In this document: one piece after another, positions 1 through 12,699 of the stretch | Layout of the letters: every line of letters begins with the position of its first letter | Position numbering within the stretch: the stretch's first letter is position 1 | Source: Turnera subulata | Taxonomy: Eukaryota > Streptophyta > Magnoliopsida > Malpighiales > Passifloraceae | Direction of reading: 5' to 3' | DNA: 64,000 bases | Assembly: GCA_028386065.3 (NCBI GenBank) | Contig: JAKUCV010005543.1 | Location: forward strand, 57,960 to 121,959 | Notes under the pieces: generated by a model | Told to the model about the DNA's origin: nothing | Databases searched by the model: none | What the model saw: the letters and a program-made list of their open reading frames with translations, nothing else | Translations under genes and position numbers: made by a program

Positions 1-2569
1 CTTTTTATTTGGATGAAGTTAATGTTGCAATGGATGATTAGTTAGCTAGCAAAGTTCGTTGTATACAGATATGTTAGGAACTTTAGTACTATTCTGCTAA
101 TTGAGTATTCTAAATTAATTAAATTCTTGGAAAGGCAGATAATTGTTGTCTACAACGTGTTTGGTTCACTAAGACGAAGAACAAGATACTCGAAACTGTC
201 TTTGATTTCAGTTCAAGGAATACCTGCAATGGTTTAATGTAAAAAAGGAGGAGAAGAATAAAGAAGAAGAAATATTCTTGAGATTTTTCATACTAATGAT
301 GCCAATCCCAAAATATTTTGTACATGAAACGGCATGGTCTCCAGTAATTAAAGCTGGAGTACGTGTGTATATCTATGGAGAGAGATATCAAGTCTCCCAC
401 TAATAGAAAGTTGAAACTGCATCAATCGTAAATTTTCTCAAATCACTAATAATGGAAGAGATGGGGTCTGAACAAATTTGAAATATGAATGAACGCTATA
501 GCCAAAAGAAACCAAGAAAGTGACATAAAAGAAAGCTTATGAAATTACCCATTAACATTTTACCAGACAACCTTCACATAATAATTAACCATTGAAACAT
601 CCATCAAAGGGGGACCAACCTTTCCCCAGCTAAACTCAAAATCACGTGCAAAAATGTCCAGCTTAGTTTCTTACTACATCGTCCTAGTCAATCTGACACT
701 TGCCACTTATCATGGTTGGCCTTGGGCATTTCAGTCTCAAATCACCTGTATTAATAATGTGCCTCTGGTTCCACTACTTAACATTATCTTTTTATGGAGG
801 CAGAGAGGCGAGGCGATACCTCACTGTCGAGATATAAACTGCACATATAGCCTTGTATCTCGCGACAATCAATCCCCCTAATAATACAGTAACGATCTCG
901 TCTTGTACTCTTGTTGATGTTCAATGCATTCCTAGACTTTTTTGTTTCTTCCGTCAACTCAATGCATGTTGGGAAATGGCGATTTCTCTTTTGTAGGAGT
1001 GGCTCTGTGTTTTCGTTTTTTGTATAGTCTGCTTTTGAACAAAAGCCATAATTCGGTACTCCTCTTAACTAGTAAATTTAAAATATAAAATGATTTTTGT
1101 TATATTTGCAGTGTAGTTTTTGGTATTTGAAGAAGCTTGGCACTTTTGGAACCACACGTGAGAGCCTCAGCCCGCTCCGTCCTGCTGGGCTCCATTTGTA
1201 AACTCGGACAAGAGTCGGTAATAAATTAAAACACCGCGTTCTTTCCAGTTTTCACTCAACTTAAACCACCGATGGAGGCGCAAACCTAACAGCCTAAACA
1301 GTAACCAATTAATTACATTGTTCCCGTATTATGCGGTATGCGCTCTAGCCATCTCCTTCAGGATTGGAAAGGTCTGGCCCATACTGACATGAAAAAGCGG
1401 GACAAGATATCCGGCACCACCAAGCCCACATAAATTCCATGTTTGCTTGACAATTCTGATCCCTGATAAAAAGTCGTTGTAAATCACCAAACCCACCATG
1501 GAATAATTTCAATTCATGGATGACCAAGTCACCCTCTCGATCGATACCTCTTAAAAGCATGTCCTTGTAGATTGATGAATCGTTAGCCGATACAGAGAAC
1601 AAAATGAGGGGGGGAATTGCTGGACACACGCATGGCCACAACCTATTCCTTCCTTTTCTATCGCTTAATTTGATTGATAACCTTCCTTTCCACGCCATAA
1701 GTGAATTATTGTTGCATGCACACACACTCATGTACACCAATCTACCAAGAACTTGACCCTTCACTGTAGAATTATACAGACATTACCAGAATCAAAGATC
1801 TAGGAGCAAATCACACACGTCACTTGAGGCGGGCTATTAGCATCAAAATAAAAACTTGAGGCGGGCTATACCTATATAGCAATGTATGCATAGTATATCT
1901 ATCTTTGTCCCTACTTCCCGACAGTTCTTGTTCCATTCGATGCACTCGTGCAAGTTATGAAACCATGCATATATGATTCATACAGTAGTACTCCACTTCA
2001 TTTATTGGGATTCCTAAGCTCAATTATACATAGCGTAAATGTGTAACGCATGATTATTCCTAGCTAAGCCATTGGTGTGCACGCATATGTGTTCAAATGA
2101 AGTCTTCAAAAACATATATGACGTGGCTGCCTGATGATGATATCGCCGCAGACAAGCTAGCTAGCCAATCCTGAATCCTGATATCTTCTTGCTTGCTTAA
2201 TTTCTCCCATTAATCACCCTAGTTCCATGGAAGGGATCAAACGGCCGGTACTGAGACTTAATTGAGGATATTTGTGCGTGTAAGTTAATAAAGTTTGCCG
2301 AAATAAGTATTTTAAGGATATCAGAAAAAAATTATCCTGCTATAATGTATGAGAGACTACAGTTTGCCAACACCACTTCTTGCGTTCTTCTTCTTCTTCT
2401 TCTTCTTCTTAATTGTGGTGAGGTTAATAAAGATTTCCCAGTTTGAAGTTTCTGACGACAGCAACACATATTTGACATTAACCTAGTAAAATTCAGGGTT
2501 TGATTCCAACTTTTCAAGCAGCAGTATTCACGTCTATTGGTAGTATATATTGCGCGATTTCACACAGCG
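1..2569. other. AT-rich intergenic DNA without a recognised gene
   Basis: No reading frame here resembles a known family. The longest open frame is 139 codons on the minus strand (1764-1345); it has ordinary composition but no motif I recognise and no clear splice partners, so I do not call it a gene. A 16-base phrase (acttgaggcgggctat) occurs twice, near 1821 and 1854, a 33-bp direct duplication. The stretch ends in a TTC microsatellite and then the MITE pair. Confidence 0.6.
2385..2410. repeat. TTC trinucleotide microsatellite
   Basis: An almost perfect run of TTC units covers about 26 bases. It reads as poly-Arg or poly-Glu in chance frames, which explains the short arginine-rich frame over it. 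No functional role is claimed. Confidence 0.85.
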
Positions 2570-2571
2570 TA

Positions 2572-3142
2572 CCCTCCGTTTTTCTATTAAGTCTCGTTTT
2601 AGAAATTTTGATTTGTTTCAAATTAATTGTGATTTTAGAATTCTAAAATAATAATAATTTCTTAGTTTCTAATTATATCCCTTCCAATTATGTATAAGTG
2701 AAAAGATTTAATAAATAATTTTTTTAAAGAAGGATAATATAGTCAAATAGTATTGTTATCTTAAAACTTAAGTTATTTTTGTTGTCAGGACCGGCCCAAT
2801 GGGCCAAGCAGTTCAATCTAGGGCTTAGGGCCACCAAATATATAAGGCTTTTAAATTTATAGTCTATGGGCTTATATATAGGATGGGCTGGAGTTTGGAA
2901 CTGGGCTATTAAAGAAAATTCTGTGGGTTTCTACTGTCCGACTTTTTAGTTTTAATTCTGAAAGAAATTCAAAATTAGGGAAACGAAGAGTTGGCTATGA
3001 AAGGGCCTCATTTTTTTTTTCGCTTTAAGCCTCTCAAAAGCTTGAGCCGGCCCTGTTTGTTGTGATAGTATTAAAAGTTATTTTTATTGTGATATTTGGA
3101 ATGCTTGCTTAAGCACACTTAATAATAAAAAAACGGAGGGGG
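2572..3142. mobile_element. Stowaway-like (Tc1/mariner) MITE, interrupted
   Basis: The left end reads TA then CCCTCCGTTTTT and the right end reads AAAAAACGGAGGGGG then TA. These are inverted termini of the CTCCCTCCGT class flanked by the TA dinucleotide used by mariner-type transposases (2570-2571 and 3143-3144). The two ends differ by two bases in the number of terminal C residues. The interior is AT-rich and non-coding, and without the inserted hAT element it would be about 290 bp. It is non-autonomous. Confidence 0.75.
2786..3055. mobile_element. hAT-type MITE nested in the Stowaway-like MITE
   Basis: The 270-bp element starts CAGGACCGGCCC and ends GAGCCGGCCCTG, imperfect terminal inverted repeats of the CAGGGCCGGC type typical of plant hAT elements. 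It is flanked by a perfect 8-bp target duplication, TTTGTTGT, at 2778-2785 and 3056-3063, the duplication length expected for hAT transposases. There is no coding capacity. Removing it plus one duplication restores a continuous Stowaway-like body. Confidence 0.85.
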
Positions 3143-3559
3143 TACTAGTATTTACTTTAAACACGTTTAATTTTTCTCATTGTGGCGATGAATGTATTAT
3201 ATCCGTCTTCTTTATGATACTACTTTACCTCCCTTAATGTTCTGCCTTTATAACGAGAGACGCAATAGAAGTTGGTATGCGCGGGTTTGGAATGCGGGCA
3301 ATGCAAATGCAAAAGGTGTGCCTTTTAAGAACTCGTTCCGGGACTCTTTAATAATCTATATACTATATAAAAGCACCAATTTTAGAAAAGCCGACAAATT
3401 GATCCCATTATCCCTCATTAATTAAAAATGACCCAGCGACACTAAAAAAACACATGAGTACCATATTCAATTTTTTTTTTTGCTCCTACAACTTCTACGA
3501 CTACTAGCTTTATTCCTATCCACAAATTAAACCTAATTAACATTAATTTTTGACTGAAA

Positions 3560-4640
3560 AATCTATATAAAATATATCTATCTACATCATAAGTTCTTCT
3601 CAAGAAAATAATTATAAAGCTTTGTTTATATTTTCTCAGCAACTATGATGAATTATGAAAGATAATTATTATTGAATAATAATAAAACTATGACGAAGAA
3701 ATGCCGAAGAGTCAATGAAAACTATGAACAGGAATAACATCAGGGAAAAAGAATAACCATAGAGAAGAATAATTATAAGAACTCAAGACATATATTTTTT
3801 TTAATTTATTACCAATAAGAACTTTGGAGAAGAAAATTTGATTTAGAAATTTCTATTCTAATACAAAAATTAATTCTAAACAATTTGTATCCATTTGTTC
3901 AGAAAAAAAAATTATTGTCTACATTATATATAAGTTCTTCTCAAGTTAATGATTAATATATAAGTCTTTATTTATATTTTCTCAACTATTACCAAGAATT
4001 ATAAAAAAACAATATTGTTTGAAAAAATAATAGAAATACAAAGAAGAACATTCGAAGAGTCAGCGAAAACTACAAACAAGAACAAAGTATATATATAAAA
4101 AAAAAAGAATAATGATAGAGATGAATAATCACAATAACTTGTTACGGATGTATTTGTAGTTTATTGTCAACAAGAACTATGAAAAAGAAAAATCGAAAAA
4201 CAGTCGAATGGTCAACAAAAACTACCAACAACAACAACAATGGCTATGGAAAAAATAATAACATAATTTAATAATCCCCTTCATTAGTAATATAATTTAA
4301 TAATTAAAATTATATAATTTAGAATATTAAAGAATTAAAAAATATAATTACCAATAATCAATATATACAATCTTATTCTAATAGAAAAATTAATTCTAAA
4401 CAATTCGTAGATTATGGAATTTTTTTGTCTACATTATATATAAATCCTTCTCAAGAAAATGATTAATATATAAGCCTTTATTTATGTTTTTTCAACAACT
4501 ATCAAGCATTAAGAAGAATAATAATTACTGAAAAAACAATAAAATTATCAAGAAGAATAATTGAAGAGTCAGCGAAAACTATAAACTAGAATAACATCTA
4601 TCAAACAAAATAATCGTGGACAAGAAAGAGAAACCAGCGA
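3560..4640. repeat. Degenerate direct repeats in the 5' part of the Helitron
   Basis: A block containing 'ttcttctcaag', then an AT-rich stretch, then 'gaagagtcagcgaaaacta' recurs three times (starts near 3593, 3933 and 4443; partial copies near 4207). Spacing is about 340 and 510 bp, so copies have diverged or been interrupted. All lie between the Helitron 5' terminus and its first recognisable Rep codons. No protein is visible. Confidence 0.6.
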
Positions 4641-4649
4641 CATCGATAA

Positions 4650-4737
4650 TTAGATGCAATGACTTGGGAAACCAGATTTGTTTATAACAATAACATGCAA
4701 TCCAAAATGGCAAGAGGTAAAGGATGAGTTGAAATAT
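4650..4737 (+). pseudogene. Helitron Rep domain, N-terminal fragment
   Basis: Reading from about 4660 gives LGKPDLFITITCNPKWQEV, which matches the highly conserved segment just before the HUH nuclease core of plant Helitron RepHel proteins. Two in-frame stops lie immediately upstream. The fragment is cut at 4737 by the solo LTR, and the frame resumes after it at 8160 (Lys-Tyr then Gly-Gln-Thr), so the LTR inserted into an already existing Rep gene. It is non-functional. Confidence 0.8.
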
Positions 4738-7700
4738 TGAAACACCCTAACCTAAATTCACCCGACTAACAGTAATTACAGCAAACAGTACCACCACGTG
4801 GCCAACATATCATAAAAGCAAGAACACATATTAACAAAAGGACAAATAGTCAATCAAATTCACAATTATGTCACCTTGTGGGGACATCAACATTTGCACA
4901 GCGGAAGCATTTTCTAGATATTCAGTAACATTTTATGCAAGACACAATGCATGCTATTGGATCCGAGTCTTGTCCGAGGTAACACCGCAGCCGCCGGTAT
5001 GCAAACCTAACCTGCAGGAACTGTGTGAGGGGTGAGACCAACCACTGTCTCACCGATAAACAAATAAACCACAGTATACATACAACCGCAAATACACCCA
5101 AGCCAACACACAACACAATAGAAGTACAACAGGCACAAACATAGTAACGGTATCAACCTACCTGAACCAACTATACGTCAAACTTCTCATGGTTAAGCTA
5201 ATCTCATAAACTCACCGACACTTGACGATAGACTTACCAATTTAATTATTAGGGCCCTGTCACGTAATAAGTACCGGCCGTGCCTGGTAGCCAGGTTAGC
5301 TAACCCGAGGGTACTCCCCGTTAAATATCACAATCATATCACAAATAACCGAGTCCCGCAGTCCTTCCTATAGCAAATCCACTGAGTCCCGCAGTCCTCA
5401 GTCGGGAGTCCACGCAGTCCTCCCTATCAAATCACAAATCACAGGGCGACTACCATCTGGCCGTACCAATACCTGTCACGTGACAACCTAGATGTCTAGA
5501 TGTTATTACCACTGTTTATTATTATTTCTTATTCCACTGTCCAACAGTAACTCATCATATTCACATTCCCGAGCAGGCTCTCAGCCTCACAGCTCCTCTG
5601 GGAATCCAATCACAATGTCAGGATACCGGGTCACTATCACTATTAACTCAATATCTCGTATCTCGTATAGTCATCACAATATTCACATCAACATCACAAA
5701 GTTCAATAATCAATCACAGTAGTCATCAAACACATAACAATAATCACAATAGCAGCCAGCAATAACATGACAGGCACAACAAGATAACATATAAGAAAAA
5801 TGATCAATCAACATTCGGGGTACCACGGGCAGCATACCGAAGTTTATAAGTTTATATCCTCACCTGATACTCCTTAGAAGCCGATATCTGGTTAAGCCTC
5901 GATATCCCTATATTTAGAACAACAAAAATCACTTACAGTGCACAAACAAGGACGATCATGCATGATGCTAGTTTTAGTAATTATTATACGGCTTGCCTTA
6001 TACCATATTTATTTTATTATTTCAATAATTTCCTTTACTACGGAATTAGCGTTTCCAATTAATTGAGGATTAGCTTGTTATATGTTTTCAACCGATTTAC
6101 TAGTTATACTTAATTTTAAATTAAAACTAAAATCGAGCATTCAAGCCGATATACCGGCCCTATAGTTGCTAGTGACAAGATAATATATGTATACATATAT
6201 ATACTTATAAATACTTATACAAGGTAATTCATACATAGCCTTTTAAAAAAAATAATAAACAAATCATATTTTAGCCAAATATTATTTTAGCCATTGGAAA
6301 GAGCGGTAATACGTTATAGCTGTCAAAGGTGATGTATAACAAATGTAGCTGATATTTCATATACGTGGTTAATTAATAATATAGCATGTAAGGTAACAAT
6401 ATGGCATTGGTCGTGGGCCTTTGGATTTTCGCACTGGGTTTGAATTCGTGTTATATGGTAGTCATCTTTGATGGGAACATATACTGAGAAGGTAATTGAT
6501 TAAATAGTCCAGCAATAGAATTTCTGTTTATTTCATATTATTACTATCCTGTTCCTTTCCGGGTTATTAAGTCATTATCTATTTTTGTTAGTCATAGTAT
6601 TAGCCCATATCAAAATACTTGTTAACTGCGATATTAGTCCATTCAAAGTTATTAGTTGAGCAATCCTTGATTTGTCAGTCATACTAGTCCATATACTAAC
6701 TATTTGTAATAATGGCCAATTTGTTAACTGAGTTATTAGACCATTGCTCACAAAGTTAATACAGATTTTCTTGCAATAATAACCATGTCATGCTAAGCCC
6801 ATGAAGTAACTCAAGATTGCCCAAGCCTGAGGACGGCGTCGTTTTCTTACCTAAGGCATCGTCTTCTTCAATCGCAATTTGTGTTGCCGTGGACAAGTTT
6901 TAAATCCACAACCAATCTCATGGCTGCAACCCTTGAATTAATTCAGGACAGATTTACCATCAATTCACCATTCCAACAATAGGTTCCAAATCAACTTACC
7001 AACACAATCCACACGGTCGATTCCATCTAAACTGGCCTATGAACACTCACCGTCGTCTTACCTCAGCGGCGTGGGCGGCGTGATGCGAAGGAGGTGGAGA
7101 AGAGGGATCCGGCCTTCCGTGCACTGCGGTGGCTCGTGTTCTGCGACGGCGAGAAGGCTGGTCACGGCATCAGCGCCGGCTGCCGAAGAGAGGAGGTGGA
7201 AACGAGTCGTGGTGGCGTTGCAGCAGCTCACCCCAGTTGCTCCTCTGGCGCCGACGAGAGAGAAGGATTGAGCCTTCACAGCCAAGACTCGAGCTCGGCT
7301 GGGCGACGGCAGCGTCGTCTTACAGCAGCAACTGTTAGGTGGCTTCGACGAGGAGGAGGAGAAAACAGGGCAAGGGCGGCGATGGAACTTACAGCGGCGG
7401 CGACGGGTGGTAGGAGGTGAAGCGGAGAGAGAAGGCGGCAGGGGAGAGATGGTATCGGGTCTGTTGGCGCAGGAAAGGAGGGAAGGAATGGTTGTGACGG
7501 CGGCGACGATTTGGTGACAGGGGCAGTGGAGGAAGGGGGAAGAAGGAGGAAGGATGTGGAAGAGATAGTGATTGAGGGAAGAAATAATTGATGGAAATGA
7601 TTATGTGGGGAAAAGAAGATAAGGAAAAAGAAAAATAAAGAAGGAGACAAGAGGAGTGGCCCGGCAGGAGAAAAAAAAAAATCAGGGGACAAAAAAAGTG

Positions 7701-8159
7701 GAAGGAAAAAGGAAAAAGAAAAGAAAAAGAATAAAAAAATAAAATATCTATCAATTCTGGAAAAATTTAATCCTGCAAAAGACCTACATGCCCTTCATGC
7801 TTCTCTTGTGTTCCAAAATATCCCAGGGGCATAATCGTCTTTCCGAAATTCGTCCCGGTTCCGAAATTACAACTTAGGCTCGGAAAATCCAATTAACTCT
7901 CACGAGCGTTGCCCCAAGTCTCGGAATTGAAAACCGAGGCTCGGTTAGCCGTGTAGAATTCTCAAAAGTTAATTCTGAGGCTCGAAGATACTCCAAACGT
8001 CGTATATCCTTGGCAATCGAAATGAAGCTCGGTTACTCCCGGTAAAACTCGGAAAACTCTGTGCGGTAGAATTCACGGTTACAACGATAGAATCTATTTA
8101 CCGTTGTAAGAGTTAAAATGACTCGGCAAAATCTCAAAAATTTTACCCGGGTCGTTACA
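4738..8159 (-). mobile_element. Solo LTR (family B, Ty3/Gypsy-type) inside the Helitron Rep gene
   Basis: The unit starts TGAAACACCC and ends CGGGTCGTTACA (minus strand TGTAACGACCCGGG...), the long-LTR format of Tekay/Del-type elements. A perfect 5-bp duplication AATAT flanks it (4733-4737 and 8160-8164). No internal coding region is present, so this is a solo LTR left by LTR-LTR recombination. It is about 3.4 kb. A purine-rich block at about 7440-7740 on the plus strand is a pyrimidine-rich tract on the element strand. Short open frames at 7058-7754 are products of that skewed composition. Confidence 0.85.
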
Positions 8160-9995
8160 AATATGGACAAACAAAAGAAACCGGAGTTAGTAGATAAAGT
8201 GTTGTAGGCCAAATTTCAAGATATCAAAGATCAAGTAATTAAAAAATATATATTTGGAGAAGCCACAACACATTCTTTCATCACAGAGTTTCAAAAAAGA
8301 GGAATGCCACATGTACATTTATTGCTTATGCTGAAGGAAAGCTATAAAATTACATCTCCATAACAATTTGACCAATCGTTTTGTGTAAAGATTCCAGACC
8401 AGAAATAAAGTTCTTTGCTCTATCACTTAGTATCAAAGTGTATGATGCATGGGTCTTGCGGTGAACTTAACAAAAATTCCGGTTGCATGGTGCAAGACAA
8501 TATTGATAAAAAAGTCGGCAATGTCGATTTCACTATCCTAAAAGATTTAATTCATCAACAACTAAAGGAAAAGATGGTTATCCAATATATAGACGAAAGA
8601 ATAATAATCGGATCGTGATAAAGAAAGGTAAAATGCTAGATAACCAATGGGTTGTACATTACAATCCATATCTCTTGACAAGATATAATTGTCATATTAA
8701 TGTCGAGATATGCTAAAGTATATGTTCTGTAAAGTATCTTTACAAGTGCATTTATAATGGACACGACAAAGTGACAGTGCATATTGCAGAAAACAATGGG
8801 AGTACATCGACAGATGAGATTCAAAATTTCCAAGAAGCAAGATTTGTATCTTCATAAGAGGCAGCATGGAGAATTTTGAGCTTAAATTTATATGAAATCA
8901 TTCCCTCAGTTATTAATTCAAAATTGCACTTACCAAGGAAACAAGTTGTTTATTATTAGGAAAACGTAAATTTATCAAATGTTATTAGTTGGGATCATAT
9001 AACAAGAACAATGCTCACAGAATTTATGGTGATGTGCTCCAAAGAAGAAAGTGCCCGTAAATTTCTCTACAGGTATTAAATCACCTCTTACCATAATTTT
9101 ATTGAAACATTTTAAATTTTGTTTTCCTATAATTTTAGAAGAAAAAAAAATTAACTTGCCCTGCAAGTAGTAAATTAAATTCCATCATATATTTTTAATA
9201 TTTTTTGGGGCAATTTTCTTATATTAAGAAAGAAATAATATTTATTTTAAGAAAATTGACATAGTAACATTAAATGAAATATAATATATAGTAACAAAAA
9301 GTATTAAGTTTAAAATACTTTTTACTAAAAATTGCCAAATTTATAGGGAATCTCTGGAACAGTATATGTGGAAAAGCAAAAGAGAAAGCGTAGACTCTGA
9401 GAAAGAGTAAATTCGTTGTTGACCATGCAAATTCGTCAAACCCAAAATAAGGTGAAAAGTACTAGCTTCGACTATTTTTTAATCATGTAAGAGGACCAAA
9501 ATCATTTCAAAATCTATTGTCTGTCGCTGGAGTACGGTACTCAGCATTCAAAGAAGCAGCACAAAAAGAGGCCTTTTGGAATCTGATGAAGGCATATCAG
9601 AATGTATGAAGGAAGCTGTCAAGTTCTAAATACCACAAGAGTTACACAGACTTTTTGCAATCATTTTGGTGCCCTATAGCTGGAAAATGCGAGGGTACTG
9701 TGGGCTATTTATTTTGAACCAATGTCTGGAGATTTCAGAAGAAACCAAAAACACTCCACTGAGGTTCAAGTTTTATTGAGACTCGAAAGTGTCAATTATT
9801 TTTCAGGAAGTATGGGAAAAAAATATCTATGAATATAAGCTATTAGAATCAAATATTTATTTTCTTGAAGATCAATCAACTCTCCTAAGAAAAATAACTT
9901 AGGAAATGTCAATTGATATCCCTTTAGAAGATTTGAAAGCACATACCAAGTTAAACCTTGAATAAGAGAATATTTTCATGATGATTATGGAAAGA
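8160..9995 (+). pseudogene. Helitron Rep/helicase (RepHel), central part, degenerate
   Basis: After the solo LTR the plus strand continues the Rep domain. At about 8284-8330 it reads FQKRGMPHVHLLLML, containing the HUH motif (His-Val-His, codons 8310-8318). Further matches are NQWVVHYNPYLLTRYNCHIN near 8643-8700, VKYLYKCIYNGHDK near 8732-8770 and the DEIQNFQEAR block near 8813. A GT..AG intron-like gap lies at about 9069-9346, followed by YYLRLFFNHVRGPKSF-type sequence and VAGVRYSAFKEAA. At least eight stops and one or more frame changes are visible, so it is dead. The segment ends in the codons Glu-Arg-Ile just before the Tekay insertion. Confidence 0.85.
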
Positions 9996-10000
9996 ATACA

Positions 10001-12648
10001 TGAAACACCCGTGTCCCAATTTTACAATAAAATACTTAAACACAAGGAATTTACCAAAATGCCCCTGAAATCCAGGACACGAAATCCAATACCAAAACAT
10101 TATCCAAAAATCTTAATAATCCGAGATGTCATAAAGAACAAAAATAAAACAAACCGGCTAAACAAGCCATAAGTCAACCCGGAATCCAGCCGATACATCA
10201 TCAGGTGTCAAATCCCGGCAACCCGCCGATAAAACAATCAAAATAAAAAATGAGATCTCAACGAAATCCAATGCAGCGGAAGATAAGGATAAAAATAAAA
10301 CAAAAGTAGAAGATGATATGCAAGTCGGCTCTATGGATCCAACCGGGAGAAGAAGCACAGCTACCTGCTGGGATAACCACGTCCGTACTTTGGAAAGGTA
10401 GAAAAAGACTGCACGCTAACTAAGAGTCTGAAAAACAACGGTGGCGATTATGTGAGTCGCCTACTCACTGAGCAGTATAAATCTAGTTATGTAGGTGTGC
10501 AAGGCAAGTTCGAAAGGAAAGTAGAGAAACAAGACAAGCATGCAAACATACAATAACCAGTACTAACATGCCAACAACATACAAGCAAACAGTTTATCAT
10601 TTTCCATCTGTTGTGTGTTAAGTTTTCTCATTATATGTTTTTTATTCACGGCCCCCTACTGTGTGCGTCGAGCTCGGTCCCGTCTCATGAGATAACCAGG
10701 CATAAGCCAAAAATAACCAGGCATGAAGCCCAACCATAACGATAAAGAGAGAGAGAGAGAGAGAAAGAGGGAGATAGAAAGGGGAAGGTAGAAGGAGGGA
10801 GGTAGAACCAGTCATCACAGACCCATATGCTAAACCGCATATACCATACTATTCCGCATGCAAACCCGAGGGGTATCACTTCCCGTTCGAACCAACCGGT
10901 CATCAGCACACAGTAGCCTATCTTCTACTGTACATTATTCGTATTCATAAATTATGAGTTCATGTGTGCCAAGGGTTGTGATTTAACAGGGTTGTGTGAA
11001 TTATCAACTCAATCAAGTATCCGGGTCTCCGACCCACAGTACATCACACGAATCACCAAAAATCACTCCACATGCTATATTCCATAACAATCTAAAAGTC
11101 ATGCTCATCTAGTAAATAGTAACACATAGGCACACAAGACGGATCACAGCATGTTAGCAAACAGGGCATGCAACTCAAACAAACCAATCTAACAAGCTCA
11201 TGCATACAAACATAAAAAAAGACTTATAAAGTCACCTCAGCGACGATTATCCTGTGGAGCTTTCCCCATGACAGATCCTCCAGCTCCCGAGGTATTACCC
11301 GTACCTGAATACCGGTACACACAATAAATTACAAACAATTACAAAGCCGTGCATGCATGATATTAATATGTTCAACTGAATAGAACTTGACCCAATCTAC
11401 CCGGTTAAGTAATTTCAGGGTCTAAGCCCAAAAGGGTAACTCCAAAGAGTTTGGGACCTAAGGTGCCCCGGGCTTAAGCCCAACTAAGTCCATAAATAAT
11501 TTCTCGGACTTATGACCCATTCATTATGTCCTTAACGAGTTCTCGGGGCCTAAAGCCCATCTAAGTCCAATACCGAATCCCGGGCCTAAAGCCCATTATG
11601 AAGTTGGGCTTAAAGCTCGTTACCCAAGTCCAAAGATTATCAGTTTAAGTCATAAAATCTCATTATCGAACTTGGGCCCGATTTAGACTAATTTCCATTT
11701 AAGGGTTTTACCCGAGCCCGAGTTACCGTCCTAAAGGTTCTACCCGCGTCGGACAAACCGGTCACAAGCTACTCGCTTCCAACTCTCGGTTTCTACTATA
11801 TATAAAATACAATTAATACAACCCAATTCAGAACACATAATACATGCCATGAGTGCACAAATTATACACCAAGGTAATACCGTTAAATGCCGGAACAAAA
11901 CCCGAACCTTCGCCGGAAAAATCCCGAGTCGTTCGATTAAACCACAACAACAACAACTTAAAAGCAATCGAATGGAAGCGGAGGAAAGGGAGGACAGCCG
12001 CTTACCAGTTCAAGGTCGACACAACGGTGACGACACCCCGAACTCGAAGCTCGAGTTTTCTGCCCAGAACCCGTCAGAGGCCAAACCCGACCTCGGTCCT
12101 TGTGGTTCAGTCTATGGCGGCGGCAGCTCAAGGAAGAAAAGAAGAAGGTAAGGGTGATGGCGGCTGGGAGAATTTTGTGGAAAGGCAAGTGAGAGAGATG
12201 AGGGAGAGAGAAGAAGAGGGAGAGGAAGAGAGAAGGGAGTCGGCGGCGTGGAAGAGAAAAGAGAGAAAGAAGAAAAAGAAAAGAAGAGGGAGGGGAGAGA
12301 AAAGAGAGAAAAGAGAAGGGATTTTAGGGTTGAGCCGGCCTCAGTTCAAAACGACGTAGTTTTGGACTGAGGCGCAGTCAACCCGCCCTCAGTCAACTTT
12401 TTTTTTTTCTAAGACTCCAAAACGACGTAGTTTCAGTGAAACTACATCAAAGTTTAATTCTCAACTCCGAAACCCGATTAAACTCCAACGAAGGCTGTAC
12501 CCGTCATACTATCGACTTAATTCCGACATAACCAAGGTAAAATAATTTATTTCCTAGCTCAAAAATCCGGAAATTCCTCAAGGGCAAAAATTGGAATAAA
12601 AATTCCAAAAATTTCAAAAATTAATTTATGAAAATCCGGGGCGTTACA
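10001..12648 (-). repeat. 3' LTR of the Tekay element
   Basis: Begins TGAAACACCCGTGTCCC and ends GGGGCGTTACA on the plus strand, so it reads TGTAACGCCCC...GGGTGTTTCA on the element strand. It is 2648 bp, 492 bp shorter than its partner. Relative to the right LTR it lacks a block corresponding to about 19449-20022, but it keeps about 80 bp of GA-rich sequence near 12175-12260 that the other copy lacks. Confidence 0.95.
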
Positions 12649-12690
12649 GTTCTACCCCACTTAAGAAAATTTCGTCCTCGAAATTACAAG
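12649..12690 (-). promoter_or_regulatory. Polypurine tract region of the Tekay element
   Basis: On the element strand the sequence just before the 3' LTR reads AAGTGGGGTAGAAC then TGTAACGCC. A purine-rich run directly abutting the LTR is where plus-strand DNA synthesis is primed in LTR elements. The preceding AATTTCGAGGACGAAATTTT segment is typical of Tekay/Del elements. Confidence 0.75.
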
Positions 12691-12699
12691 ATATGAAAA

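Noticed and set aside
1345..1764. 139-codon minus-strand open frame as a gene
   Set aside because: No recognisable motif, no splice partners, and no promoter or neighbour context; chance frames of this length are expected in 64 kb.
7058..7754. Cluster of overlapping frames rich in Ser, Pro, Leu and Phe
   Set aside because: They overlap on both strands inside a solo LTR with strong purine/pyrimidine bias; composition explains them.
11849..12359. 168-codon Arg/Lys/Glu-rich frame as a nuclear protein
   Set aside because: Lies in the GA-rich part of the Tekay LTR on the strand opposite to the element; low-complexity translation.
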